From NCBI GenBank assembly GCA_007844125.1, contig CM017558.1, forward strand, positions 47,192,164 through 47,256,163: a DNA stretch of 64,000 nucleotides, in the 5' to 3' direction. The translations under genes and the position numbers were made by a program. Under the pieces are notes generated by a model. The model saw nothing but the letters and a program-made list of their open reading frames with translations, made no database searches and was not told the origin of the DNA. The stretch is from Sinonovacula constricta (lineage: Eukaryota > Mollusca > Bivalvia > Cardiida > Solecurtidae). Positions 14,001 to 26,275 of this stretch are shown here, piece by piece. Position 1 is the first letter of the stretch. Each line of letters starts with the position of its first letter.

Positions 14001-15060
14001 ATGAGGGTTTGGACCATTATGGATTAAGATAATTAAGGATTTGGGCCACAAAGGGGTTGTGCCTTAAAGAAATTTAACCATTGAGAGTTCATCTACCGGT
14101 ATAAGGTGTTATGAACAACAAAGGGTTTGTATGAACTATTTAACAAACATTTTGGGACCTTTTAAAATATTGGACTATAATTGGATTGACATATAAATGA
14201 CTTGGCACATTAAGGACTAGTCACTAATTGCTCCATAAAGGACTTGACCTATAAAGGAGTGGTATCATAAAGAAAAGGGACCATAAGACGGTTGGACTAT
14301 AAAGGTTGGATCAGAAGGGATAATAAAGGTGTTCTGATAATAAGGATCATAATAGCACTGGACCAAAAGGGAGTTGGTCTATGAAGCTGGTGGGGTTAAA
14401 TGGGCTGAACCATAAAGGGTTTGACCATAGAGGAGTAAGACCATAAAGGTGCCAGACCATAATGGGGTTTGGCCATTTAAGAGTAGGGCCATAAGAGGGC
14501 TGGATAATTAAAATGATTTGGCCATACAAGAGTTGGCCCATAAAGCAGTTGTAACATGAAGGGGTTGGATGATAAAGGGACAGGACCATGAAGGGATTTG
14601 CCATAAATAAGTTGGGCCATAATAAGTGGGACCATAAGGGGGATTGGCTATAAAGCCTTTAAGGAGTTGGACATTATCTGGCTGGGACCATAGTGGGGCT
14701 TGGCTATAAAGCCTTTAAGGAGTTGGACATTATCTGGCTGGGACCATAGTGGTGCTTGGCTATAAAGCCTTTAAGGAGTTGGTCATTAACAGGGTGGGAC
14801 CATAAGGGGGCTTGGCTATAAAGTCTTTAAGGAGTTGGACATTATCTGGCTGGGACCATAAGGGGGCTTGGCTATAAAGCCTTTAAGGAGTTGGACATTA
14901 TCTGAGTGGGACCATAAGGGGGCTTGGCTATAAAGCCTTTAAGGAGTTGGACATTAACAGGGTGGGACCATACAAGGGTTTAGCAATAAAGGGATTGGAC
15001 CATAACAGGGTTATTCCATAGAAATCTGAACAATAAAGGAGCTGGGACAAAAATAAGCAG
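14001..15060. repeat. 56-bp minisatellite and degenerate precursor
   Basis: From about 14640 to 14970 there are six copies of a 56-bp unit containing 'ttggctataaagcctttaag' and 'gagttggacattatctggct' (starts 14644 and 14700). Before it, about 640 bp contain loosely repeated words such as 'accataaagg' and 'ggttgg', apparently older relatives. Confidence 0.85.
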
Positions 15061-15990
15061 GTCAATTAATGAGTTGTGTAATGTAGATGTTAGGCTATAA
15101 TCCATTACAGTAAAACCTGTGCTAGCGATTACATGTTAAGAGTGGTCACTATGCCGTAAGAGGTCAGTTCAAGTCCTCCCAAGCAATTTGTCATTTAATT
15201 AGCGGCCACTTGTCTTCTGCCAGTGTCAATTTGAATGAGCAAAATCTTCCTTTTTTATTGATTTCTAATTAGTGGCCAAACAGTATATGTCTTTTTTATT
15301 AAATAAAAGCTCATTAAATGTCTTTTCATCAATCCTCATAAACTAATAGTTAGAAATGCTAATAATCTTTACATGAATTTAAAATAGATTATTGTTGTTA
15401 CTTATACATGTACATGTATGTATACTACTAGGAAATAAGCTACTATACAGAATAATTTATGTACACCCAATGCTTCAGTTCAAGAACAATGTTGTCATAG
15501 CTACAAACATTAGCCGGGGGAACTATGTTATTTAGTCACAGATATAAACAAGACAATTCACACATTTCTAAACAGTTGGCATGGATACCACAATGTCAAA
15601 TAATGAGCACCTCCTACAAAGAGGCCTTGGCAATAGGTGCTGAAAGTTAACAATGCTTTACAACATAAAATGACACCGAAACACATGGAATTGATAAAAA
15701 AATTGCCTGTGACACATTTTTACTTACAGTTTATTCATATCAAACAAGCAATAAGATGGTTATATAATTTTATGAAAATATGATTCAATTACAAATAAAT
15801 CATATGAAGCAGACATTTGGTGAAATTTTCAGTGCCAAATTACTTACTTGCATAAACTAAAGGATAATAGCCAACTGTTGTATTTTAGTATGGACAGCAA
15901 GACTAGCAAAGGAACAAACTGTTAACATAACTTTTTTTTTAAAATGAGTTAAAATTTAAGAATGAATACCATTATTGCATTCTACATAAA
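15061..15990. other. Non-coding; possible transposon end at 15107
   Basis: 'acagtaaaacctgtgctagc' near 15107 resembles a terminus often seen on invertebrate DNA transposons, but I find no partner end. The rest is featureless AT-rich DNA. Confidence 0.3.
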
Positions 15991-16040
15991 AACAAGATTA
16001 CCATGATGGCCCTATATCACACACCTGTGTGACATATATG
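15991..16040 (+). repeat. Fragment of the GGCCATNATGG repeat family
   Basis: 'aacaagattaccatgatggc' followed by 'cctatatcac' matches the terminus shared by the copies at 17021, 52479 and, inverted, at 32440. Only the end is recognisable. Confidence 0.45.
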
Positions 16041-16244
16041 TAAAGCTATAATTTTTAAACAGAACAGAATAACACATTAATAATAGGTAAGACCTAAAGC
16101 ATCATTTTGGTCCAAAGTTGTGCTTCTCCAACAAACTACTAAATTGTTTATACCACAAAAAGGTTAAAAGGTCAATACAAAATAATGCTATTTGTAAATG
16201 CGAAATATGTGAAAAATAAAGCATAACAACACGCTTGTTATTAC

Positions 16245-16614
16245 AAATACATTTTTCCTATCTGAGCTATGCTGCACAGTTAGCTATTTAATTTTTAAAC
16301 CAAAAAAAAAGATGTGACCATTCACTTTTGAAATGACATTATATACCGGTAATCACCTAGGTAATAGACCCTGATAATTGCTATTTAGTTTTAGCAGAAA
16401 TTCCCATCATGCTTTTTTATGGATTTGGAGAAAATGAACATTTAGAGCAATCAATTTTGTGCATTGTACTATGTAACAAATGAGGTAGCATCAAAATCTT
16501 GTTTACTTAGAAAAGTATGCGTTTTTGAAGAGATCATGCCATAATTCCACCAAACAGGGGTAAGATATTGTTACATGTATTTGATACAGGCATGCTGTGA
16601 GATACCACCTTTAA
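16245..16614 (-). mobile_element. MITE-like element, second copy, left end lost
   Basis: It shares 'gctatgctgcacagttagct' near its left side, 'caggggtaagatattgtt' and the terminal 'ataccacctttaa' (16602-16614) with the complete copy at 33930-34386. The expected left inverted end is not clear, so it is probably truncated or diverged. Confidence 0.6.
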
Positions 16615-17020
16615 GTGTTAAGCAATGAGCCAGCAACCACAACTGGTCGCTCCCACAGAGCTGTGCTAGCAATTTTTTTCAATTAGTCCCAACTGGGGGA
16701 ATATCTAGTCAAAGCATTTATTGTATGAAATAATTATGGTGCATCCTTAAGCCTGTCAATTATTCTTGTGCTACATCTACATCAACAGACATATTTATTC
16801 ACTTTCATAATCCTGTGTAAAATGAACAAATCTGTTGAAACTTATCATAAATTGTTTTGGCACTATAAATAATAACATACAATAAGTGCTCATAATTGTA
16901 CATACACTCAAACTTTTTTTTCAAAGGTAACATATTTTCACTAGCTTTAGCAAATCTTGACCAGAAATGTGTATTGCATATTGTCTGTGTGTATATGCAA
17001 GTAATCAGTCCTTTCAGTAA

Positions 17021-17600
17021 ACATGAGGGCCATAATAGCCCTTAATCGTTTACTTGTGGACATGGGCTTTTAGAAGCTTCCTATCTGGCATCAAGTAATT
17101 AAGAGTAATTTACTTTAGAAATCTTTGATTGGATCATTAATGCAGCCACTGGGCTGATAACAACACCTAGTGACCTACTGACTTCACATGATTCAGTTCA
17201 TAACTCATCTAAGATTTTATGCAGGCAAACCTTCTGTGTTTGGTGTTGATTGGGCCATAAATGTGGCCTCAAGTGTGTTCACAGCATTTTTCTAAAATTT
17301 GGCCAAGTGGCCTAGTTTCTGACCCCAAGAGACCCAACAAACTCATTCAAGTTTACATACAGGCAAACACTCTGGTCATGTTTAGTGAAGTTTGGGCCTT
17401 AAATGTGGTACATGTATGTGGCGTGTTCACAAGGGTTTTCTAAGATTTGACCTAGTGACCTACTTTTTCATTCCAAGTGACCCAATAATGAACTCCTCTA
17501 AGATTTCATGCAGACAAACATTTTGGCCAAGTTCTGTGAAAATTGGGCCATAAATGTGGCCTCTAATGTGTTCACAAGTTTTTTTTCTAAAAAAGTCAAG
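17021..17600 (+). repeat. GGCCATNATGG repeat with internal modules
   Basis: Begins 'gagggccataatagccctta' and continues with three modules of roughly 150 bp sharing 'gacctagtgacctac', 'catgcagacaaac' and 'gggccataaatgtggc'. It has the same orientation and order as 52479-53360. Short open frames inside are repeat translations. Confidence 0.8.
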
Positions 17601-17689
17601 AAGGATATAAACTATTAAAAATATAACAAAACCAAAGACATGTTTTGTAAATTTGTAAATGTGTTACAAAAAAAATATACTAAAGCAGA

Positions 17690-17964
17690 TTGGGATTTGC
17701 CGCAATTTTTGCCGATACTGTGCAGCGACATTTCTATCATTATAGCACAAGGGCACTTATGAGGTGCCCAGGGACCGACCCCGGCCGGTCCATTATACTG
17801 ACACCCACGAGTCAGGCGTAATGCTGTCCCCTTAGCCCAAAGCGTTAGGAGGGAAGCCACTATAACCAACTATAAAGTTTTTGGTTTGACCCAGCCGGGG
17901 TTTGAACCCGCAACCTCCAGATCTGCAAGCCGATGCTCTACCACTTGAGCTATTGCGGTCGGTC
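17690..17964 (-). mobile_element. tRNA-derived SINE with target-site duplications
   Basis: On the minus strand the element begins with a tRNA-like head. It has an A box (TAGCTCAAGTGGTAGAGCA) and a B box (GGGTTCAAACCC) spaced as in a tRNA, but the acceptor strands do not pair properly, so it is not a working tRNA gene. A body of about 190 bp follows. The element is flanked by identical 12-bp direct repeats 'tactaaagcaga' at 17678-17689 and 17965-17976, the signature of retroposition. Transcription would use the internal RNA polymerase III promoter. Confidence 0.85.
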
Positions 17965-18364
17965 TACTAAAGCAGACTATGGAGTAAAAATCATAAAGTC
18001 AACCACTTGTTTTAAGGTTTTAAAATTACTATTTCATGAATTCGGGATATGGTGAAATAATACCAATATGTGGATGCGTGCCTTCTGCTAAATGAATTTT
18101 GCACAGGAATTTCAATTAAAAACAACATGCCAGCAAAAAGAATAATTTTGTTACAAGTTCAGGGGACAAAAAGCCTGACAAGGCTGAAACAGGTCAGAAA
18201 ATGAAATTCAAGCCTGATAGAGGCCTGGAGTATAATAAAAAACATAAATGAATATTCCAAGATCAATACCTTGAAGAATTTCTATGATTAAATGCAGATG
18301 GCTTTGGAAATACCACTACAATCTCATGCCGTTACAATCCTGTACCGAATTGGGAATAGTCAAA

Positions 18365-18500
18365 TCACTAGGGATGTAATGATACACTACCACCATGATA
18401 CAATACATATCGCGATATATACCACATGATATTATACATATTGCGGTACATATTTTGGTACTGAGGATACTTTTCATACCAGTAGATACACTATTACACC
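18365..18500. mobile_element. Possible DNA-transposon end
   Basis: 'agggatgtaatgatacacta' followed by repeated 'gatac' and 'cgcgatatat' words resembles termini of hAT-like elements in many animals. I found no matching inverted end nearby, so this is a fragment at best. Confidence 0.35.
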
Positions 18501-19371
18501 ATGACTTGTGCTAAACAATATGTTAGCATTGCTATTTACTGAAAAAAAGAACTTATAAGTCTAGAAATCATTAATCAGAAATGCATGACTTCAAACATTA
18601 TTCACATATTAAATGATTAAAACAGCTGAAAACCAAAAACTTACTATTTTACATTTTATTTTTAAGACCTAAAATTTAAACATTTTAGATCTTAAAAATA
18701 AAATGTATATAACATTTCTTCAAAAAAAATTCTCATCTTTAATGTAAATTCTAAATGTCTTTCATAAAAATATGACAGTTTGGTTCATGATAAAAAAACA
18801 AACAAGATAAAGTTTAATAAAAATATAAAGTGTTAACATAATGAGGAAATAAGTAGTTAGTGCTTTGTATTAAACATCTGAGAAACAATGGTGGCAGTTT
18901 TTTACATCTGGAATGTTAGATAAAATCCTGACATTATCTTTTGTTTGGAACCCAAAAAATGTGTCCAATTAATGGGTAATTATTCGCCAACACAGTGGAT
19001 CAAAATTATACACAACCATAAAGCTACAGATAACACAAAGCTGCAAACCAGAGAAATAACTCTGGAAAATGTACAATGGCCAATAGTAAATTATGAGCAA
19101 TTATTTAAGTGTCGCAAACGTGCTAAATCTTGATCCACTTTGTTGTTTACGTGGTGTAAAATAATAATTCACTTCTTAATCAACAAAGATTCAAGCACAA
19201 TGTTGGATTTTACATAGCCATATCGCATGGTTTGCACTGTAATTCTTGAGAAGTGAATTGAACCGCGAATATATCTCTTTGAACCAGCAAGCACCATTGT
19301 TCAGAGGGTACAGAATAAAATTCGTGAAAACGGCAAACCTGAGGGAGCCAGGACCGACATAGGCAACCTGA
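18501..19371. other. Non-coding; short inverted repeats
   Basis: AT-rich. Short inverted pairs occur ('cagtggatcaa' at about 18992 with 'ttgatccactttg' at about 19131). Nothing else is supported. Confidence 0.35.
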
Positions 19372-19611
19372 TACAGAACAAACAACGACATGAAAAGCTG
19401 GCATGCTCGCCTGAACAGGAAGGCTAAGAAGGTAAACCTGCCCTTTTACCTCCTGACGGAGCTGCTCTTTCAGGAGGCCAGTCTGCTACCCACACAGCTG
19501 AAACTGGTGAAAGAGAAGAAGATGAGGCGTCTCCAAAGGAAGGCCACAAGGAAAACAGATGGAAGATTGCAACAGTTGTGGGGGAGTATACGAAGAAAGA
19601 GAGATCAATGA
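19372..19611 (+). pseudogene. MULE/FLYWCH-type protein C-terminus, intronless fragment
   Basis: An 80-codon reading frame begins with YRTNNDMKSWHARLNRKAKK and ends in TGA at 19611. It aligns by eye with the last exons of the decayed gene at 25809-26275 (VRTNNDVEG joined to GWHRRNNKKAGKGNLAL): TNND-x-x-x-WH, a basic stretch, LLxxLLxxEA, a QL-rich helix, RKxxxxT, LWxxxRRK. In mollusc genomes this block follows MULE transposase-like domains (family knowledge). Here TNND and WH are continuous, whereas the 26-kb relative has an intron between them. A run of 11 A follows 150 bases after the stop. Together these suggest a 5'-truncated processed retrocopy. An in-frame TGA lies just upstream, so no longer protein is possible. 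Confidence 0.6.
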
Positions 19612-19760
19612 AGAGTCTGCTAGATGCGTGTGCCGTGCGTCGTGCTGTATGGACCAGTGTAAGAATTACTGACTTGTGTGAGTGAGTTTTTGCACGTGCA
19701 TACTGTACAATGTGCTTGTTAAATGTGAGAATGTAATATTGTTTTAATAAGGTTGTTAAT

Positions 19761-19771
19761 AAAAAAAAAAA
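19761..19771 (+). other. Poly(A) run at end of putative retrocopy
   Basis: 'ttaat' followed by 11 A, which also creates AATAAA. It closes the 3'-UTR-like segment after the TGA at 19611. It may be coincidental in AT-rich DNA. Confidence 0.4.
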
Positions 19772-19780
19772 TATAAATAT

Positions 19781-19996
19781 ATTTGTTTGTTGGGTTTATC
19801 GTCCCACCAACAGTATTTCAGTTATCTGGAGACAGTGTCCACTTGAAGCAGATATAGTGCTGCCTTCACTATGTATAGCATGCCGTGAACACCTGGCATG
19901 ATACCACACCCAGTCACATTATCCTGATACCGGGCCAACCAGTCGTGGAACTACCCTTATATTTGCTTGAGCGTTAGCAAGGGAGCTATACCACTA
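19781..19996 (-). mobile_element. SINE, 3' body half (split by insertion)
   Basis: 'ttgttgggtttatcgtccca' and the following roughly 200 bp resemble the conserved body of an abundant molluscan SINE. It stops at 'ccacta' (19996). The tRNA-like head that should follow is found at 23127-23228. The simplest reading is one SINE on the minus strand interrupted by the element at 19997-23126. Confidence 0.6.
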
Positions 19997-20302
19997 CAGG
20001 GTTCGACATTAAGGCCCGACCGAACGACATTCACTAGTAGATCGGTGGTCTGGTCTAGCTAAGTACTAGGCTAGCTGGACCAACTGGTCGTGTTCTAAAT
20101 CGGACAAAGTTCGCCGAAAATCTGCCTATGAATGAATCAAAAGTAAAAAATAATAATATTTATAATGGTTAAACTCGGTCAAACTATTGACGTTTGTCGA
20201 TACAGTTTCTTGGGAAGCCCGGGTGTGCTATATTTAGCAGAACAACAACCTTGACATGCGTTCACTCATTGGCTTGTGTTTTCAGAGCGAGGCTTTTTCC
20301 CC

Positions 20303-20711
20303 TATTCGGAACTTCTTGGGTAATTTCGTCCTCGGGACAATCATCCCTCGGCTGTACAATGTATCTGGTGCAATGATACTTAATGAAATCACGATCGTTT
20401 TGTTCGTCGGAAGAAGAATATGCCTTAAATGTGGTTCGCACAAAACATGAAAAACGGCATCGTTTGACAGCTGCATGTCTGCTGCGGTGGGTAAATTAAA
20501 CCTGGATGATCTAAAATTGAAGCCGCCACAAAGTGAAGTCTTACAGGCTCCATACTGTAGTGAGCTGTCATCCGAGCTGCCATCTTTGTTTTGACGTCTG
20601 TCACAAAAGCAGTCCCATTTATTGAAATGGCCGAGGTGATCCGACAACCTACATACATCCGAAAGATGATTCGTGAATTATCCGAGGTGTTCTGATTGCT
20701 CCCCCCCCCCC
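20303..20711 (+). repeat. Direct duplication inside the DNA element, copy A
   Basis: Copy A matches copy B (20712-21100) at an offset of 401 bp around 'acgatcgttttgttcg' (20391 and 20792). It ends in a C run at 20700-20711. The segment corresponding to the short frame in copy B has ACG in place of ATG. Confidence 0.85.
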
Positions 20712-21100
20712 AATCGGAACTCCTCGGGTAATTCCGTCCTCGGGACAATCATCCCTCGGATGTATCTGGTACAATAATACTTACAGAACTCACGATCGTT
20801 TTGTTCGCCGAAAGTCGGAAGAATATGCTTAAAATGTAGTTCGCACAAAACATAAACAATGGCGTCGTTTGACAGCTGTGACTTTGCTGCGCCGGTTAAA
20901 TTAAACTCGGATGATTTAAATTTGAAGCAGCCACAAAGTGAAGTTTTACAGGCACCGTACTAAAGTGAGCTGTCATCCGAGCTGCCATTTTTGTTTTGAC
21001 GTCTGTCATTTAGGGAAATGGTCGAGATAATCCGACTACCTACATACATCCGAGAGATGATTCGTGAATTATCCGAGGTGTTCCGATTGCTTCCCCCCAC
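20712..21100 (+). repeat. Direct duplication inside the DNA element, copy B
   Basis: Second copy of the roughly 400-bp segment, sharing 'cctcgggacaatcatccctc' and 'gatgattcgtgaattatccg'. It is followed by a C-rich tract. A 34-codon frame (20859-20963, starting MASFDSCDFAAPVKLN) is largely conserved between copies and resembles a captured first exon, but I cannot identify a source. Confidence 0.85.
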
Positions 21101-21960
21101 CCCCCACCCCACCCCCACGTACTTGTAAAATATCCAATGTCGTAATACTTATTGTTAAAGGCATCTCGAAAGGAATGTGGTATCCCACTGAGCCAGGCCC
21201 CCACATGCTATGACCAGACCTGCTAATTGCTGGTCATCACTGCAGGGAGTCTTTAGCCAACATAGTACTAATCTGTCACAGTAAAACCTCTGATGGGTTA
21301 ATGCAAAACTAAATTACCTGCTAGTATGGATGTGAGACAGTAGGCTAGTTTTACACAAAGCCACAAACATTATTGTTAGTGATAATGTGGGTTGTTTACT
21401 ATATGATCCCTTACTAATTCTTTATTGCATTAATTACAAGGTGTCAATTTTGTAACTGCAAGATTATGTGTTTATTTCATAGCTAAATATTTGATTTTGA
21501 AAATACATGAGAGATACAAATTTTCGTATTCAAAATGACTTAAAATGAGTCTTAAGGACATCATTCTGACAATGAATGACTTTTTTAATTGCTTTTGTTA
21601 GAAACCTTTCGTTATATTTTACAAATCAAAATAAAATATAACTTAAAATATATAATGAGAACTAAAAGAATGAAAGAAATAACAAAATGTATAAGAAATA
21701 ACAAAATCAACCAACAAAGTAAGAAAGAAAACAAATAAAGATTTTTATATATATATATATATATATGATTGTGTTGCGTAATTGGTATATTCACAACTGT
21801 TTCCTTTACAAACTGTGAATGGCTATGTTAAACCCCCAGATATAGCATACATACACTTGGATCTTGAACAATACCTGTGTGACAGACACATCGTTACAGA
21901 CTGTGGCAGCCTGGCTTATCAGAAAACAGATGCCCTCACATGCTGGGTGGGGCAATAAAT

Positions 21961-21982
21961 GGGGGGGGGGGGGGGGGGGGGG
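21961..21982 (+). repeat. G22 homopolymer
   Basis: 22 consecutive G, inside the DNA element. It could form a G-quadruplex, and its length is likely variable or imprecise in the assembly. Confidence 0.9.
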
Positions 21983-23126
21983 TCACTTATATAAGGGTTT
22001 TGAGATGCCTTTAAGCAGGATACGAATGGTTATTTCTTCATCTAATTTCTTATTTTGTAATGTACTGTAATATACTGTTGGAATCCCAAGTATTACGACA
22101 ACCGACTATTATACGGTTTGTTTATAACAAAACACATCATCCAAATACAATATTATTTAAGATGGTAATGTGTGAGAATGACCTTAAGAAACTGAACAAA
22201 TTAAGCAAGATCTTTCGTTTAGTGCTTGAAACTGTTAAAGACCCGCCTGGCTAACACATTTCTTACTATTGTTGTTGTTCTTTGAAATATTTGTTGTACT
22301 GTAGGCCCTACTTCCTCACCTCAACACAGCCTGGTTCGGTTCTATTCTTTTGTATCTTGAACATTATCATTGTACCTTATTTCACATAAATGTTATGTGC
22401 TGAGAGTAAATGAAATTGTAAACTTGTAATACGAAACCAATGAGGAATGTTTCTTAAAGAAACTGTATGACAAAACAAAGCAGATAAGATCGTTTTGTCA
22501 AACAGATGATATAACTTGGCTAGATTTTGAAGAAAAGAGCATTGATATGTTTTGTGCAGATAGTTTGAAGAGTGTGGAGGATTTGTTGTCGGTACGGACA
22601 ATTTCAGAATAGATGATATAAATGGGCATTCTGAATCTGAATCACATATATCTCACCAACGGAAATATGATCTTAGGTACAGCTCACCGCTCACTAATTT
22701 TGTTATATCCTAATCTGGGAAAATAAATGCAGCAGGTTGACAATCAGTCATGTGAGTCTAGCCTGTTCAATTGTGTGAAAACATCTAGTCATGTAGTTAT
22801 GGTCATACTTAACTTTCTAGTCATATAAGTACCAATGAATGATACCTATATCAGACTAAAAAATTAAGTATAATCATACCTAAGTTGCATTAATAGAATA
22901 TTAAGTTTCATACTAATTTTCTAGTCATAAATATCTCATACTTAGTTATATTAGTATGTTATTGCAACACAATGCTTGAAGTCTTATAACAATTTGATTT
23001 AAGTATGCTTGTATGTGTATTATGTGTTTACATTTTGGTCTAGTCCAGTTTAGTTCAGGTCTAGTAAGTTTTCTAAGCTGCTGGACCACTGGTCTAGCTC
23101 TCAAAAAAAAATAACGTCGAACCCTG

Positions 23127-24125
<999 letters not shown>

Positions 24126-24801
24126 ATCTTTTTTTTTAAATTACGAAACTATTCTCTTTTAAAGTATAACCCTATGAATATTAAGGCATCTCAAAAGTAC
24201 ACGTGAGGTGAGAAATTGACACATAAAATACCAACACAATACATTAATCAGCAACCAACAGTAATAATAAGAGGTGTGAACAACCGCCGAGTGTTGCTGA
24301 TAAAACATGCCTGTGTTTATTTTGCATAATATGTTCTTTGATTTACAGACATATTTATTGGATGCCATTTCCATGTCAAAATAAACAAAATATTTTCTTA
24401 GCCTATATATTATGTCCAAATTAATACACACAATTATAACCTTACCTAATTGCTTAAACAAACAATATGTTTTATTAAGGACAGGTGTTTTAAACATCAA
24501 GTTTTAAAGAATTTTTATGCCAATAAAAGAGGGTTTTGCAACAATGTAGCAAGTTGGATCTTACATCATCTAGACTACTTTCCTAAGTTCTGATTATTAT
24601 TTCATAAATCAAATGGTCTGTAATGATTATTATATGGTCCAGGATGACGACCAAAGTTGTCTGGGATGATTATAACATGGTCCGGAATGATGGTCAGAAT
24701 TGATGGTCCGGAATGCTGATGGTTCAGAATGAGGATACACCATGCAGATGACCATGACTCTGAATGTGATTGCAAGTCCTTTTATAAATGTATTTCTACA
24801 G
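24126..24801. other. Non-coding; short 'ggtccggaatgatg' repeats
   Basis: At 24640-24760 several degenerate copies of 'ggtccggaatgatggtcaga' lie close together. Otherwise AT-rich sequence without features. The last 9 bases 'tttctacag' may be a target duplication of the next element. Confidence 0.4.
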
Positions 24802-25398
24802 ACTGAAGGATGTTTTGCTACCCAGATGTTTCGCTACCTAGGTCCGAGATGTTTCGCCACCCGGTAGTTCGTAATTGAATTATCAAAGCTGAGGGATGTG
24901 TGTATTCTATATAATTCTGTATAATTAAATGTAACATTATTATTAATGTCTTTGTTGTCGTTTTACCACTTTGGCCTTTTATAATAAATATTTAAAATAA
25001 AGTTTTTGTTCTCATTTTTAAGCCATGTCCTTGTTGCACAATAACAGGCGTATATGTATATAAAATATGTAATAAGTTTATTAACTGATCAGAATTAATG
25101 TACATGTTATTTATTTATAATAATATAGTTGAATAACACCGAGAATGAGTGTATGTACGGGAAACATTTTTATCAACGTTCGTACTAAAATTTCATTTTT
25201 ACGAGCGTTTATATATATATGCAAAAATGAAAGAAAATTGTCACTAACACTAAAGCCTACCTGTTTTAAATATGTGCATATGTTTCTTCAGGCGGCATAA
25301 TTATTGCATAAAATTAATGTTAACAATAACAAACAAGTACCAGGAAGTACAAACACAAAGCATATTTAAGACTTCGGAACAGTCATAATGGGTCAGAA

Positions 25399-25519
25399 GT
25401 GGTTTCACTGCCTACCATGTCGGTGAATTGCATTGAATATGGACTGTGCGTGAGTACGCGGCAGCATGCTATTCAATGTGACGTATGCGAACAATGGCAG
25501 CACAGGTTGTGCAATACCG
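25399..25519 (+). pseudogene. MULE/FLYWCH-type gene relic, zinc-binding exon
   Basis: The frame ends QHAIQCDVCEQWQHRLCNTG, a Cys/His pattern (CDxC...WQHxxC) found at the N-terminus of molluscan MULE-associated proteins. It stops at a GC donor, G|GCAAGT (25520). Joining to the acceptor at 25809 restores NTG-ITLEQYR in phase. The true 5' boundary is not clear, and no good start codon context is seen. Confidence 0.5.
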
Positions 25520-25809
25520 GCAAGTTATTTATCATCATCTTAACATATCTTAACACTTCAATAAAGTTACACTTCAATAAATATTCATACATTAAAAATG
25601 AACTGGCACTTAACTATTATCATACCAGCCTTTAATTGAATAGTCAATACAACACTTATTTGTATACTAATACCAATTACCATAATAATAATCTAATTAA
25701 TTAAACATTAAATAATTGCAATTGGAAATACTTTGTAATATTGTCATTGTATTTTATATATTTCATCATATATAGTGTGGATCTACATATAGTTTTTGTT
25801 TTATTACAG

Positions 25810-25920
25810 GAATTACACTGGAGCAGTACAGAGCAATGACCAGAAATGCCATAGACGTGCCATAGACGTGGAGGTGGAGACAGTTTTCAGAGACTGTCCG
25901 CACCAACAACGATGTGGAAG
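25810..25920 (+). pseudogene. MULE/FLYWCH-type gene relic, middle exon
   Basis: After the acceptor 'ttattacag' the frame reads ITLEQYRAMTRNAIDVP, then an in-frame TAG, then TWRWRQFSETVRTNNDVE up to a GT donor at 25921. An 11-bp direct duplication ('gccatagacgt') surrounds the TAG. The VRTNNDVEG end is the conserved junction of this family. Confidence 0.55.
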
Positions 25921-26069
25921 GTATTAACAAATACATTGATATTTAGGTTGAATGTGTTTGATCTTTTATATCTTAGCACTATATCTATATCTTAATGATA
26001 ATCTAATGCAGAATATATCCAGACATAACTATAAACTTTATACATAATTAAATGTGGATTTTTTTCTAG

Positions 26070-26275
26070 GATGGCACAGAAGGAATAATAAAAAGGCCGG
26101 AAAGGGCAACCTGGCCCTCTAACTCTTGGTGCCCCTGCTAATGAAAGAAGCCGAGACTGTCGATGTGCAACTCCGTCTGATTTCAGAAAATATGCTGACC
26201 AGAATACACAGGAAGCAGTATGAGGCCACCCACGATTGTCTCTTCACATTGTGGGACAAATATCGAACTTGCTGA
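26070..26275 (+). pseudogene. MULE/FLYWCH-type gene relic, last exon
   Basis: After 'tttttctag' the frame reads GWHRRNNKKAGKGNLAL, then an in-frame TAA, then LLVPLLMKEAETVDVQLRL and a basic, helical tail ending TGA at 26275. It matches the fragment at 19390-19611 position by position (WH..RN.KA, LL..LL..EA, QL.L, LW..YR). Two in-frame stops across the three exons make it a pseudogene. Confidence 0.6.

Larger units (their letters stand above)
19997..23126. mobile_element. hAT-like non-autonomous DNA element, 3.13 kb
   Basis: The left end CAGGGTTCGACATT and the right end (reverse complement CAGGGTTCGACGTT) form a terminal inverted repeat. Subterminal 'ctagaccag' words also recur inverted. 'cacta' precedes the left end (19992-19996) and follows the right end (23127-23131), a possible 5-bp target duplication. 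The ends begin CAGGG as in hAT or piggyBac-like superfamilies, but the expected 8-bp hAT duplication is not seen, so the superfamily is uncertain. No transposase frame is visible inside. It carries a direct duplication of about 400 bp, a G22 run and a short (TA)n tract. Confidence 0.6.

Noticed and set aside
17887..17964. tRNA gene on the minus strand
   Set aside because: A and B boxes are good, but the acceptor stem does not pair, and the sequence continues into a SINE body with target duplications.
20282..20748. Minus-strand frames of 107-121 codons
   Set aside because: Lie across the 400-bp direct duplication inside a DNA element and are not conserved between the two copies.
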